From contig JAOANR010000009.1 of assembly GCA_030278955.1 (NCBI GenBank), forward strand, positions 37,207,974 through 37,271,973: a stretch of DNA of 64,000 bases, read 5' to 3'. A program made the position numbers and the translations under genes. The DNA comes from Hygrophila difformis (lineage: Eukaryota; Streptophyta; Magnoliopsida; Lamiales; Acanthaceae). Positions 10,698 to 21,310 of this stretch are shown here, piece after piece. Every line of letters starts with the position of its first letter. Position 1 is the stretch's first letter. A model generated the notes under the pieces. The model was given only the letters and a program-made list of their open reading frames with translations. It was not told the origin of the DNA and ran no database searches.

Positions 10698-11672
10698 ATG
10701 GCTGAAAACGAAGACCGTCAGCATCAAATAGAACAACTGCTACTCACTCTTGGAGCAGTAGTTCAAAAACAAGCTGAAAAAGAAGAATGTCGTGGAGAGA
10801 CACAAGGGGATTTTATTGAAGCTGTTAATAAGTTTCAACCGCCTCGATATGCCGGACAAGAGGATCCAGCCAAGTTGGAGGGTTGGATTGAATCTCTTGA
10901 GAAACTGCTTGAGGCAGTTGAGTGTCCCGAAGAAAGGAAGGTGGGAGTGGCTACTTTCTTCCTGATGGGCATTGCAAATACTTGGTGGAGATCCTTGGAG
11001 AACCGCCAAATTACTTGGGAAGAATTTCAGAAAAACTTGAGGGAACGATTTTACTCAATGAGCCTCAAGAATGCCAAGTATGGGGAGTTTATTTCTCTCC
11101 AGCAAGGTAACTTGTCTGTCCAGCAGTACTATGCTAAGTTTACTGAACTCCTGAGGTTTGCCCCCGACCTGGTAGCAACCGAGCAAACTAAAGCCCAAAA
11201 ATTTGAGCTTGGTTTGAATAGAAACATAAGAAAGGCATTCAGAGGAAAGCAATTCATGAGCTTGCAGAAAGTCTACAATCGAGCTATGACAGTCGAGATG
11301 GTAGAAGGGGACGAGCATAAAGGAGGAAGTTCCAAATCTGCACCACAAGATAAAGGGAAAAGGAAGATTGAAGAAACAAAGGACATCCGTCAAAATCAAA
11401 AGAAGTATTTCCAAAGGAATAACTGGAATGTCCCGGTAATTCGCACTAACCGGAATGGAGAGCCAATCCCTGCCCCATGTCGTCGTTGTAACAAGAAACA
11501 TACAATGCAGCAATGTCCCCGAGGTGATGAATGTTATCGCTGCGGAATGAAAGGACACATGGCGGTAGAGTGTCAAATAAGGCTTGACCCTAGTCGAATA
11601 CGAGCGGATCTGCGAAAAGAAGACTACTGTCCCCAGATGCCTAATAACGACAGAAGAAATCAAGGACAATGA
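10698..11672 (+). CDS. gag: Element A Gag
   Basis: 324 codons from ATG (MAENEDRQHQ). The capsid-like Retrotrans_gag domain spans about residues 45-200: YAGQEDPAKLEGWIESLEKL, WWRSLENRQITWEEF, then LRFAPDLV. The zinc knuckle CYRCGMKGHMAVEC is near residue 275, with a second cysteine set just before it (CRRCNKKHTMQQC). Gag would coat the element's RNA in the cytoplasm. The TGA at 11670-11672 lies in the same frame as pol, so in an intact relative Gag and Pol would be one polyprotein. Confidence 0.9.
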   Translation: MAENEDRQHQIEQLLLTLGAVVQKQAEKEECRGETQGDFIEAVNKFQPPRYAGQEDPAKLEGWIESLEKLLEAVECPEERKVGVATFFLMGIANTWWRSLENRQITWEEFQKNLRERFYSMSLKNAKYGEFISLQQGNLSVQQYYAKFTELLRFAPDLVATEQTKAQKFELGLNRNIRKAFRGKQFMSLQKVYNRAMTVEMVEGDEHKGGSSKSAPQDKGKRKIEETKDIRQNQKKYFQRNNWNVPVIRTNRNGEPIPAPCRRCNKKHTMQQCPRGDECYRCGMKGHMAVECQIRLDPSRIRADLRKEDYCPQMPNNDRRNQGQ

Positions 11673-14600
11673 CCAACATTTCCCGCCAACCAAGGAGTAG
11701 TCAATAGAAACCCGCAAAACCAAGGTGGAGCTAATCAAGGAAGACTGAACGTGATTAATCAAGCAGACATTCAGAACGCAGGAGATGTGATAGAAGGTAC
11801 TTTTAAAATTAAAAGTTCCTCAGTTCGTACTTTGTTTGATTCTGGAGCTACTTGTTCCTTCATATCTTGTAGAAAATTGCCCGAGTTGGGACTCGATAAA
11901 CCCCAGAAGATAGGTTTAGGAATTTCTCTACCCAACGGAACAATTGTTAATTGCTCAAGATGTTATGAGAAGATTCCTATTCGCATTTGCGATATCGAGT
12001 TTCCCGCTAACCTCGTAGAATTCGAACTGCGAGATTTTGATGTTATCTTAGGAATGGACTGGCTTACGCACTATCAGGCTAACACCAATTGTGCTCTTCA
12101 AAAGATAACTATATATGGGGCTAATAGAAAACGAGTATCCTTCTATGCAAAGCCGAAACAGCCAACCACGAAAATTGTATCGTGTATGCAGCTGGCAACG
12201 TTGATAAGAAAAGGGAACCCCCTTTATCTTTGCTATTTCCAGAATCTGCAAGTAAGCGATATAGAGATAAATGATATACCAGTAATTCGAGAATATCCCG
12301 ATGTATTTCCTGCAGATATCCCAGGAATGCCACCCGAACGTGAAATAGAATTCACGATCGACTTAATCCCAGGTACGGAGCCTGTATCAAAAGCTCCATA
12401 ACGAATGGCACCAGCTGAGATGAAGGAGTTGAAAGAACAACTCGATGACCTTTTAAAAAGGGGATACATTCGTCCCAGTACATCTCCATGGGGAGCACTT
12501 GTACTGTTTGTTCGAAAGAAGGATGGTGGCATGAGACTCTGTGTGGATTACAGAGGCCTTAACCAAGTAACTGTGAAGAACAAATACCCGCTACCTCGAA
12601 TTGATGACTTATTTGATCAACTTAAAGGAGCAAGAATCTTTTCAAAGATTGATTTGAGGTCCGGATATCACCAGCTTAGAATAGCTGAACAGGATGTTCC
12701 GAAAACGGCATTCCGAACACGATACGGGCATTTTGAGTTCACCGTAATGTCATTCGGTTTGACCAACGCTCCAGCAGTGTTCATGGCCCTCATGAACAAC
12801 GTGTTCCGACAACTATTAGACAAATGTGTAGTTGTCTTTATTGACGACATATTGGTCTATTTCAAGAATGAGGAAGAACACGAAGAACATCTACACCAGG
12901 TGTTACAAACATTACGAACCCATCGGTTGTATGCCAAATTGTCTAAATGTGAATTTTGGCTAAACATTGTTGCATTCCTTGGTCACATTGTCTCAGCCGA
13001 TGGAATTTCAGTTGATCCTGCTAAAGTAACAGCAGTAAAGGATTGGCCTGTACCGACCTCACAAACTGAGATAAGAAGTTTCCTCGGTTTGGCAGGCTAC
13101 TATAGGAGATTTGTCAAGGATTTCTCAAAAATTGCGAGACCGCTAACGCAAAATTTGAAGAAGGGATCAGAGGTTATATGGACACCTGAATGTGAAGCTG
13201 CCTTTCAGACATTAAAAGAAAAACTAACCACCGCACAGTCCTAACCTTACCCAATGAACAAGACGATTTTGAAATTTACAGTGATGCTTCCAAATTTGGG
13301 CTAGGATGCGTGTTGATGCAGAAAGGAAAGGTCATTGCATATGCTTCTCGACAGCTAAGGCCAAATGAAGAGAATTATCCAACTCATGATCTGGAGTTAG
13401 CTGCAGTTGTCTTCGCCTTGAAGATATGGAGGCATTACTTGTATGGAAGAAAATGTCAGATATTCACAGACCACAAAAGTCTAAAATATATCTATACTCA
13501 GAAAGAGCTCAACATGCGCCAGAGGCGATGGTTAGAGCTAATGAAGGACTACGACTTAGGCATTACATATCATGAGGGAAAAGCCAATAAAGTGGCTGAT
13601 GCACTAAGTCGAAAGTCAAAACATCTGGGTAACGCAAGAATCTTGCCGCACGAGTTATATATGGAATTGGCACGATTTGATATTGAATTGGTATACCAAG
13701 GTACACCTACTCAGCAAATCAATGCCATCACAATCCAGCCAATTATTTTTGACGAAATTCGAGAAAGACAGTCCGGTGACATCAAATTGGAAAGGATCAA
13801 AGCAAATATAACTCAAGGTAAAGCTATGGACTTCAAGATTCATGAGGATGGCAGTATCCGATTTAAGGGCCGTTGGTGCGTGCCAAAAGCATGCGAGGAC
13901 CTCAAGAGACGTATCCTCGAAGAGGGACACGAAACTCCTTATTCTGTACACCCTGGAGGAGACAAGTTGTACAAAGACTTAAGAAAAGTCTTTTGGTGGC
14001 CTAGAATGAAACGAGAGGTAGCGGAATTCGTGGAAAAGTGTTTGACCTGTCAAAAGGTCAAAGCCGAGCGGAAGAAACCCCTTGGATTGGTAAAACCACT
14101 AGAAGTTCCAGAATGGAAATGGGATAGTATTTCCATGGATTTTGTCTCAGGATTGCCAAAGACGCCCAAAGGAAACGATAAGATATGGGTCATTGTCGAT
14201 AGATTGACAAAGGCAGCTATATTCATACCCATGAAAGAAACCTGGAGTATGGATCAGCTAGCCAAGGCCTATATTGAGAATGTCGTAAGGAGGCATGGGA
14301 TTCCTCAAGACATTGTTTCAGACCGAGACCGTCGATTTGTCTCGAATTTCTGGACTAAGTTACAAGAAGCCTTTGGTACTAAAATAAAGATGAGCACAAC
14401 ATTTCACCCAACAACCGATGGACAAACTGAAAGAACCATCCAGACTCTTGAAGACATGTTAAGAGCCTGCGCTTTAGAATTCCAAGGAAGTTGGGAGAAT
14501 CACCTACCACTGGTAGAATTCAGTTACAACAACAGTTACCATGCTAGTATTAGCATGGCCCCATTTGAAGCGTTGTATGGTAGGAAATGTCGAAGTCCAC

Positions 14601-15199
14601 TTTGCTGGACTAAGGGTGAGAAACCAATTCCTGTTGGACCACAACTAATTGAGGAAACAAAATGTGTTATTGAGAAAGTCCAACTCAAGATGAAAGCAGC
14701 CCAAGATCGACAAAAGACGTATGCAGACCAAGGAAGGCAAGAAGGAGGATACGAAATAGGTGACAAGGTATTACTAAAAGTATCCCCTATGAAAGGAGTG
14801 ATGCGATTTGGTAAACGTGGGAAGCTAAGTCCTCGTTACATTGGATCATTCGATATCATTGCAAAAGTTGGTACATTAGCATATCGACTGGACTTACCAG
14901 AAGAATTATCTCGAATTCATGATGTGTTCCACGTGTCACAACTTAAAAAGTATCATCATGACCTTCACAGAGTGATTCCATCAGAGGTAATTGAATTGGA
15001 TGACGACCTTACTTATGAAGAGAGATCAGTTAAAATCTTAGATACTAAAGAGCGAGTCACAAGACGCCAAGTCATTCGCATGGTCAAAGTCCAATGGTCA
15101 AACCATGACGAAAATGATGCCACATGGGAATCTGAGACAGAAATACAAGCTAAGTACCCAGAGTTATTTCTCGAAGCCAATTCAGCTATGGGGACATAG
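11673..15199 (+). pseudogene. pol: Element A Pol: protease, RT, RNase H, integrase, chromodomain
   Basis: Domains in order: aspartic protease (LFDSGATCSF near 11835), reverse transcriptase (catalytic [10 protein letters not shown] near 12838), RNase H ([10 protein letters not shown] near 13279), integrase zinc finger ([11 protein letters not shown], then CLTCQK, 13950-14055), integrase core with DFVSG, SDRDRRF and the glutamate of DGQTERT (about 14138-14430), and a chromodomain ending [15 protein letters not shown]. The frame continues from gag. Lesions are the TGA at 11670, a TAA at 12399-12401 where relatives have tyrosine, and one base lost near 13238 that shifts RNase H to the stop at 15199. 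The chromodomain is usually held to direct integration toward marked chromatin. Confidence 0.92.
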
Positions 15200-15328
15200 C
15201 TGTGAAAACAAGTGGGGGAGGAGATTCCGTAACCCAGCCCCATAGAGAAAAAGGTAATTGTATGCTAATCTTATTTTTAATTTTGCAATAGTTTATCTGA
15301 GTAAACTTCGAGGACGAAGTTTGCTTTT

Positions 15329-15341
15329 AAGGAGGGTAGAT
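15329..15341 (+). other. Polypurine tract of element A
   Basis: AAGGAGGGTAGA directly before the 3' LTR start. Element D has the same AAGGAGGGTAGAC in the same place. Confidence 0.85.
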
Positions 15342-15672
15342 TGTAATACCCTAAAACTTAGCTATGTTGATAATATTTTCTAAAGAAATAATTTAGTATT
15401 ATTTCTTAAATAAAAAAAATTGAATTGGGAAATAAATTAATATTTTCCAAGATAGAGATTGGTTTGAGAGAATAATTATTTTTCAAGGAAAAATAATTCT
15501 TGAAAAATAATTAGTTGATTTAAGAAATATATTTTCCAAGGGAAAATATTTGACAAGAGTATTAGTTGGATATTATTTTCTAACAACCTTTATATGAAGT
15601 GTAATTGATTTTAAAACTCGCAAATAATCTAGTGTAGTAAGATTCGACCCATATTTTATAACTATGATTTTA

Positions 15673-15729
<57 letters not shown>

Positions 15730-17481
15730 GAAGGAAAGAAATACTCCCTCCGTCCCACTCCAATTGTCTTGTTACTGTTGGGCACGGGAATTAAGGTAGA
15801 GTTGGTTTGTGAGTATATGGTGGGGTCCACATAGTTGTTGGAGGGGAAAATTATTTCTATTTATAGAAAGAAGACATTTGTAATGGGACATCCAAAAATA
15901 GTAAGTAGGACATTTGGAATGGGACAGAGGGAGTAATAGTTAAATAAATAAAGGAATGAAGATTCACAAATTTGATGAAGTCACGTGACTAGCATAAGGA
16001 TTTAACAAAAATCACCATGCAGTAATGAAGAAAAAATTTAAAAAAAAAATATATATAAATATAAATAAAATAAAAATTCAGATGACTCTTAGTATACGTG
16101 TTTTACCATAAACAAAGGAGTATCTACGTGTATTAATACAAAATACGGAGAAGAAGTAGGCATATACGTGTATTAAGATGTAATACTGAGATTCTACGTG
16201 GTACATCAGGGAGTTTACACTAAGACAAAGCTAAGTTATAGATAGGTGAAGTCAGCAATGCTAGTAGGAATAAAAAAAAATGGGAATTAGTCCTTAAGTC
16301 TCCACTATAAATATGGCTATGGGCATTTACCTTAAACCATCAGTCACAAGAAAAATTTGGAGATAGTAACGTAGAGAGAGGAAAAAAAAAATAAAAAAAT
16401 AAAAATAGAAAGACAGAAAAGAAGTTGAGTATTGTGGGAGCTAACAATTTCGTAAGGAGGTTAAGTACCATTGGAAAATTGTAAGTAGAATTTTTGTTCT
16501 GCGGGCTTTATCCCACGAGTATTTTGCATGTTTAATTCCCTTTATGTTTTATTAATTTTAGGGTTTATTCATGCAATTGATTTATGTAGAGGTAATGTCC
16601 CATTATATGTTTAATTATTTTGGGCTAAGCCATGCATATGAGATATAAATTTTTCAATGTATGGCAACTGTTTATTGATTTATTGTTGTGCGGCGTATAT
16701 CAAAGAGGTAGATGTCGTCGCAAGTATGTCATGGGTTATCCAATGGATCCCATGAAAAGGGTTGTGGTTGACCAAGGGTCTCCCAATCAGTTTTCTAGAT
16801 GCAGGGAAGGGCCGTCCTTGTATACCATAGTTGACTTCGGTCACTATGTGAGCATGTTAGGTCCTATGAGATACCCTGGGTGTTGTCGTCATAGTCGAGC
16901 TACGTGTGGATTGAATAATTTAACGGTTTGACATGCCATTTACTGTTTGTGTGATATTTTAATTATTTTGGTCCAAGGCATAAAAATTTTTACTTGCTCA
17001 GCCGGTGTGCTGATAATCCTATTTATCTTTTTCTCTCCAGGATTTGATATTTGTGGATCACCATAGAAGGCATGGGCACGTGCATGGGAATCAGTATTAC
17101 TTTTGTGCATTAAACGGTTAAATTTTTAAACTTTTGTCATTTTATAAAAGAAACTTGGTTTGGGGGCGGCAAGCCTTAGCCGTCATGCTTTTGCAAATTT
17201 CCTTTTTAAATTTTTGTCGTTTTATATAAGAAACTTGTTTTGGGGACGGCGAGCGTTAGCCGTCATTTTAAATTAAACTCTACTATGCTTATGTTAAAGG
17301 CATAATATATTACACAGTTGATTTAAATTGGTTCTGATTTAACTAGCCTTAGCACTTCTTAATTAAGTAAGCCGAGGCCAGGCCAAAGCAAACTTAATTG
17401 GGAGTGTGGCGGTAACAGCCCCGGGTTTCCTATGAGTAACTTCCGCTGTAATCGTTAATTGGGAAAAACAGGGGTGTTACA
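15342..17481 (+). mobile_element. Element A, 3' LTR
   Basis: Starts TGTAATACCC, ends GGGGTGTTACA. It is longer than the 5' LTR because of a 190-base MITE, partly offset by a shorter AAT tract. Flanked by ACATT (17482-17486). Confidence 0.93.
15744..15933. mobile_element. Stowaway-type MITE
   Basis: Terminal inverted repeats CTCCCTCCGTCCC and GGGACAGAGGGAG, TA duplication on both sides (15742-15743, 15934-15935), 190 bases, no coding. It is absent from the 5' LTR, so it arrived after element A. A second 190-base copy is at 29978-30167. Confidence 0.93.
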
Positions 17482-17888
17482 ACATTAGTCCCCTTACGAA
17501 AATTGATGCTCTGTGGTTATCCCCGATTCCTGATTTCAGTAGCTCGAAGGCTTTCTCCTCGTCCTTAAGCACAACGAATGCTTGCAACGCCGGTTGGAGC
17601 TGGAGGTTGTGATTTTCTGCTTCCACACATCTTTGCAGAAATTCCTCCTTTTGCCTTTTAAGTCCTTGTTGAAACACCTTCACAACGGTGGTCTCCAGCT
17701 CGCATCTTTTATAGACGATGGGAAGATTCCCCGCGGCCCTGACTTTTCTGAATGTTCTCTGAACGGTAAACACTTTCTTAATGCCATCCTCTCCTATTCG
17801 GGAGAGGATTTCTCCTAAAAGCTCCAGCGGTAAGTCCAGCAGATTGGTCCTTTCTTGTACCTGATTCGGGTCCAGGAAAATGTTGCCC
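17482..17888 (-). pseudogene. F-box-like gene, exon 2, N-terminal part (interrupted by element A)
   Basis: A splice acceptor (CTATCTTTTCAG, 17889-17900) opens exon 2 at 17888. The protein reads GNIFLDPNQV and then an F-box: LPLELLGEILSRIGEDG with the following helix (VFTVQRTFRKVRAAG). FLQRCVEAENHN and KAFELLKSGIGDN follow, resembling the FLerCxxxGN and leucine-rich repeat-like segment of At1g67623/At2g35280-type F-box proteins. Such proteins bind SKP1 in SCF ubiquitin ligases; the substrate is unknown. Element A interrupts the frame at 17481. Without it, exon 1 (38) plus 407 plus 266 bases give 711, exactly 237 codons with the stop. The lineage is clear; that it is retrotransposon cargo is inferred from position. 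Confidence 0.7.
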
Positions 17889-17942
17889 CTGAAAAGATAG
17901 GAAGTATTAAATCCGGTTTCTATAATTTTTACAAGAATCATT

Positions 17943-18012
17943 CAAGTTGAAAACCAACATCCTCACATTTAAAGCTTTGCTCTAGATGTGAAGTTATTAA
18001 ATTTTCAACTCG
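17943..18012. repeat. Hairpin module copy 3 (before F-box exon 2)
   Basis: Inner arms ACATTTAAAGC and GCTCTAGATGT (17965-17989), outer arms CAAGTTGAAAA and TTTTCAACTCG (17943-17953, 18002-18012). On the minus strand it precedes the acceptor of exon 2 by about 60 bases and contains the purine text AAATGTGAGGATGTTG shared with copies 1 and 2. Confidence 0.75.
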
Positions 18013-19301
18013 AATTTTATTATAAAGCAAAGGTAAATTTTTCTTTTTACACCTTTTGAGAGAATTTGGTAAAATCATGAGGTATTAACAAGCAATAGGG
18101 GTCATTGGGCCCCACAATACTTGATTTCAATTTTTAAACGATCCCGAGGTGATTGCTGAAAGTGTAATGGAATGGATGGAATGAGATGGAATGGAACGCG
18201 AATCGAGGAAGGTGCAAATGGAGACGCGACGGCTCGGTTATGCTTGATCTTGGACTGTTTGGAATGGTTTGATCAGTCCAAGACTTTTAAAATAAACAAA
18301 AACAATTTTTAATTTTTAGTAAAAGTTGACTTATTTTATTTAGTAAAGAGGTGGGATTTTGGTGGTCACATTTTTGGATTTTTCAAAGTAATAGCAGTTC
18401 CCATGATGAAAAAGACTGCTATTTTATTACACTAGTTTTATGTTCCATTGGGAACAAAACCAATTTGGTCAACTTGAGATCCTACCAACTATTTTGTCTT
18501 TTCTGAAATACCTTAACTTCAAAGTGGATTGCCGCAATTTTGGCTGTTTGCACAGTTTGCCCAAAACATACAAACATTCACTTTCTCAATTTCCAACACA
18601 CCAAGACAGACATACCAAATGAATCATCAAATTTAATGCTCTCCACAGCATCATAGTGGCATGCATCAATTCTAAACATGAGAGAATAGCAACCTCTGCT
18701 CATTCACAAATCAAACACCTTCTATCCTGATAACATATCATGCTTTTAAAACAGATTGGCCAAGATCACAGAATCAAAATGAGAATACCAATAACACCTT
18801 AATACTCAAGAGTAGTCCAATGTTCATTGGTTTCAAAATTTCAGAATTTCAAAGAAAAATTCACACTTCATGCTTTTCACAGATTAAACAGAACAGTCTT
18901 AAAGTTCAGAGGTTTACCACAATTTGACAAAAGAGTGCCTATTGATTCTCACATAACTCAAAAATACCAACAATGATGATTCCAAAACCCTTTCACACCC
19001 CAACTGTTCTCACCCAATGCTCTCATAGGTTTCAAAAATCAATGCTCATTAAGACTCAAGTACTCCCAACCCAAAACAACAGCATAATCGAACACTCATT
19101 TCCAGAAATAAACTCGGCACCCACCCCTTCTTCACAAAACTCAACAATACAGTTTGCCCACGACACACATGGTTCAAAATTGAACTAAAGGGATGAAAAA
19201 CGCAATACAAGGACATATTTACACATTTTCACAACCAAAGCTTCAAAACTCTTCAAAATCGCGAGAACGGGGGTGCACAAGAATCAAATGGGGGAGCTTA
19301 C
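18013..19301 (-). other. Probable intron of the F-box gene
   Basis: Lies between donor GTAAGC (19301) and the acceptor at 17889. No ORF here has a recognisable domain. Features are a GGAATG-rich stretch near 18170-18200 and a dyad CTTGGACTG/CAGTCCAAG at about 18249-18285. The intron assignment rests on splice-site text and on frame agreement, not on transcripts. Confidence 0.5.
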
Positions 19302-19339
19302 CATGGTTTCTCGGCCTTGGATGAGGAAGAGGACGCCAT
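19302..19339 (-). CDS. F-box-like gene, exon 1
   Basis: ATG at 19339 encodes MASSSSSKAEKP and ends in the donor CATG|GTAAGC. Joining to 17888 creates a TGG codon across the splice and stays in frame with the F-box. A TATA box lies about 155 bases upstream, with a pyrimidine-rich leader between. This start is preferred over the ATG at 17941, which would translate intron sequence and the hairpin flank. Confidence 0.6.
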
Positions 19340-19490
19340 TTCGATGATTTTGGAAAAATTTGGGCAGAGTTTCCCCTTGGATTTGAGTGGAAAATGTTAC
19401 GAAGAACTATGCGTTCTTGCGTGAGTGGGTTTCAGGAGTGAAAGTTCGAAAATGGCTAAGAGTGGGAATGAAGAAGACGAAGGGTTGGGG

Positions 19491-19500
19491 TATTTATAAA
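19491..19500 (-). promoter_or_regulatory. TATA box of the F-box gene / LTR-like block
   Basis: TTTATAAATA on the minus strand. It follows the TACGACGCTA array, exactly the order found in the element B LTRs (array, then TATA). Confidence 0.65.
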
Positions 19501-19509
19501 AAGGGGGAA

Positions 19510-19770
19510 AACGGTGTTACGACGCTATACTTGGCCTACGATGCTATACTGGCGTTGTAGGGTGAGTTCAGCATCGTAGGAAGAAATAAGGGGAAAAGAG
19601 GTTATCACGGCGCTATCCTATTGCTACGACCCTGTCCTAGGATAGCGCCGTAGTCAAGGACTGCGTCGTAAGGTGGTTAAAAGGTAAAGGGGTGAGTACG
19701 ACGCTGTCCAAGGGTACGACGCTGTCCTAGGATAGCGTCGTACTTAAGGATAGCGTCGTAGGGGAGAGCG
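19510..19770. repeat. Three-unit ACGACGCTA hairpin array upstream of F-box promoter
   Basis: Units at about 19514-19580, 19604-19673 and 19697-19763, each with two TACGACGCT-type arms followed by two complementary arms. A 28-base palindrome lies at about 19715-19742 with a GTCC variant. Confidence 0.8.
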
Positions 19771-19946
19771 GGATCCCGCCAACTCTCAGAATTTTGAAAC
19801 TTTTCAAAAGTGTTGGCGGACTGGGCCTGAGTAGGTGAAATTGGGCCTCAGTCAATTTTATTTATTTTGGACTTGGAAATTTTAGTCCAAAACAATTTTG
19901 TGTTATAAATGGGCTAAAATAATGAAAACTCTACTTGCATAAAATA

Positions 19947-20046
19947 GGTTGGACTAATTCCATTTGTTTGCAAAAATTATTCCGGATTTTAAATTGCTTT
20001 AATTTCCAGAATTATTTTCTTAAATTCATGGAATCAGTCCAACCGG
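19947..20046. repeat. Long inverted repeat in LTR-like block
   Basis: GGTTGGACTAATTCCAT pairs with ATGGAATCAGTCCAACC (one mismatch), and AAAATTATTCCGGA pairs with TCCAGAATTATTTT inside it. The TTGGACTGATT text also occurs at the matching place in the element B LTR. Confidence 0.75.
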
Positions 20047-20145
20047 GAACCTGGTTTTCTGCTTTATTTTTCTGCTCCTTCTTTTTGGTGGTTCCGGTAT
20101 TTCTGCAAGACAGATAAATTAACCATATTAGATTTTCTCCAAATA

Positions 20146-20184
20146 TCAACATCCTCACATTTAGAGTCTTGGTACTCTAAATGT
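20146..20184. repeat. Hairpin module copy 1 with purine tract (after pol)
   Basis: ACATTTAGAGT and ACTCTAAATGT form a perfect 11-base stem around six bases (20157-20184). On the minus strand the second arm runs into AAATGTGAGGATGT and then TGATATTTGG, like a polypurine tract followed by an LTR start. An acceptor-like TCTGTCTTGCAG follows at about 20104-20115. Confidence 0.75.
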
Positions 20185-20273
20185 TTAATTGATTTTTGGA
20201 TACTTTCTTATTGTGAAATAAAGCAATACATATACACATAAAATGAAATTTTTATAATTTTTAATGTTGTTTA

Positions 20274-21310
20274 TTATTGAGTATAAGCCGGGTCTGCCAC
20301 TGCTTGGCTTTCTTTTTCCGGATCGAACTGTTCGATGTACTCTTTCAGTCGCTGTCCATTCACCACCAGATTTCCTTTGTCAGTTCGGATCCTGACTGCA
20401 CCGCTCTCAAATACCTCCAACACTTCATATGGCCCCTCCCATCTGGATCTCAGCTTTCCGGGGAACAACTTTAACCTAGAATTGAACAGTAAAATGTTTT
20501 GGCCAATATAAAAATGTTTGGGTTTTATCCAGCGATCGTGCAACTTCTGGGTCCGCTCTTTATAGATCCGAGAGCTTTCATAAGCTTGCGCTCGTATTTC
20601 CTCAATTTCATTGAGGGCCAACTTGCGCTTGCTCTGAGCAACTTTCGGATCAAAGTTAAGCGTTTTAACAGCCCAGTAAGCCTTATGCTCTAACTCTATG
20701 GGCAAATGACAAGCTTTCCCGAAGATCAGCCTGTAAGGATACATCCCAATGGGAGTCTTATACGCTGTACGATATGCCCATAGAGCATCATTGAGATTAC
20801 GTGCCCAATCCTTATGGGTTATCCCAACTGTGGCTTCGAGTATATGTTTGATCTCGCGATTTAATACCTCGACTTGACCACTAGTTTGGGGATGGTAAGG
20901 CGTGCCTATCTTATGGAGGATTCCATTTTTACTCATTAAGTTTCAAAAGCTTTATTAACAAAGTGTGTTCCTCCATCAGATATCACCACCCTAGGTATGC
21001 CAAATCTACTGAACATGTTGTTCTTGAGGAACTTGATGACTTGGCTACCATCATTGGTTGGTAATGCGACCGCCTCGACCCACTTGGACACGTAATCGAC
21101 AGCTACCAAGATATAGTAGTTTCTACCTGACGGCGGAAACGGTCCCATGAAGTCAATATCCCATACATCAAAAATCTCAAGCGTGAGAATTCCTTTCTGA
21201 GGCATCTCATCCCTCTTGGAAATATTTCCCAATCTTTGGCATCTGTCGCAGGCTTTTGCAAACGCCTTGCAGTCCTCATAAATAGTGGGCCAGAAAAATC
21301 CACCTCGAGT
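20274..21310 (-). pseudogene. pol: Element B integrase region
   Basis: Zinc-binding part ends near [13 protein letters not shown]. After a frameshift near 21305 the core continues as [19 protein letters not shown] and, after another base loss near 20938, [15 protein letters not shown], giving D, D and E. The C-terminal part (WEGPYEV, GQRLKEY) ends at 20274. No chromodomain is seen, as expected for Athila/Tat-type elements. Confidence 0.88.

Larger units (their letters stand above)
3687..17481 (+). mobile_element. Element A: Ty3 chromovirus (Tekay/Del-like), inserted in the F-box exon
   Basis: Complete structure: 5' LTR 3687-5677, tRNA-Met-type primer site 5681-5692, leader ORF (split), a coiled-coil/zinc-knuckle ORF, gag, pol with C-terminal chromodomain, purine tract 15329-15341 and 3' LTR 15342-17481. 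The target duplication ACATT is perfect (3682-3686 and 17482-17486). The LTRs differ at about 25 sites by eye (near 1.3%), plus an AAT repeat length change and a MITE. Nested inside are a solo LTR (6197-9511) and a Stowaway MITE (15744-15933). Coding is broken by two in-frame stops and one frameshift, so it cannot move by itself. Confidence 0.93.

Noticed and set aside
17889..17941. ATG at 17941 as the F-box protein start
   Set aside because: The segment before 17888 has a clear acceptor and overlaps the hairpin module; exon 1 with TATA and donor gives a better start.
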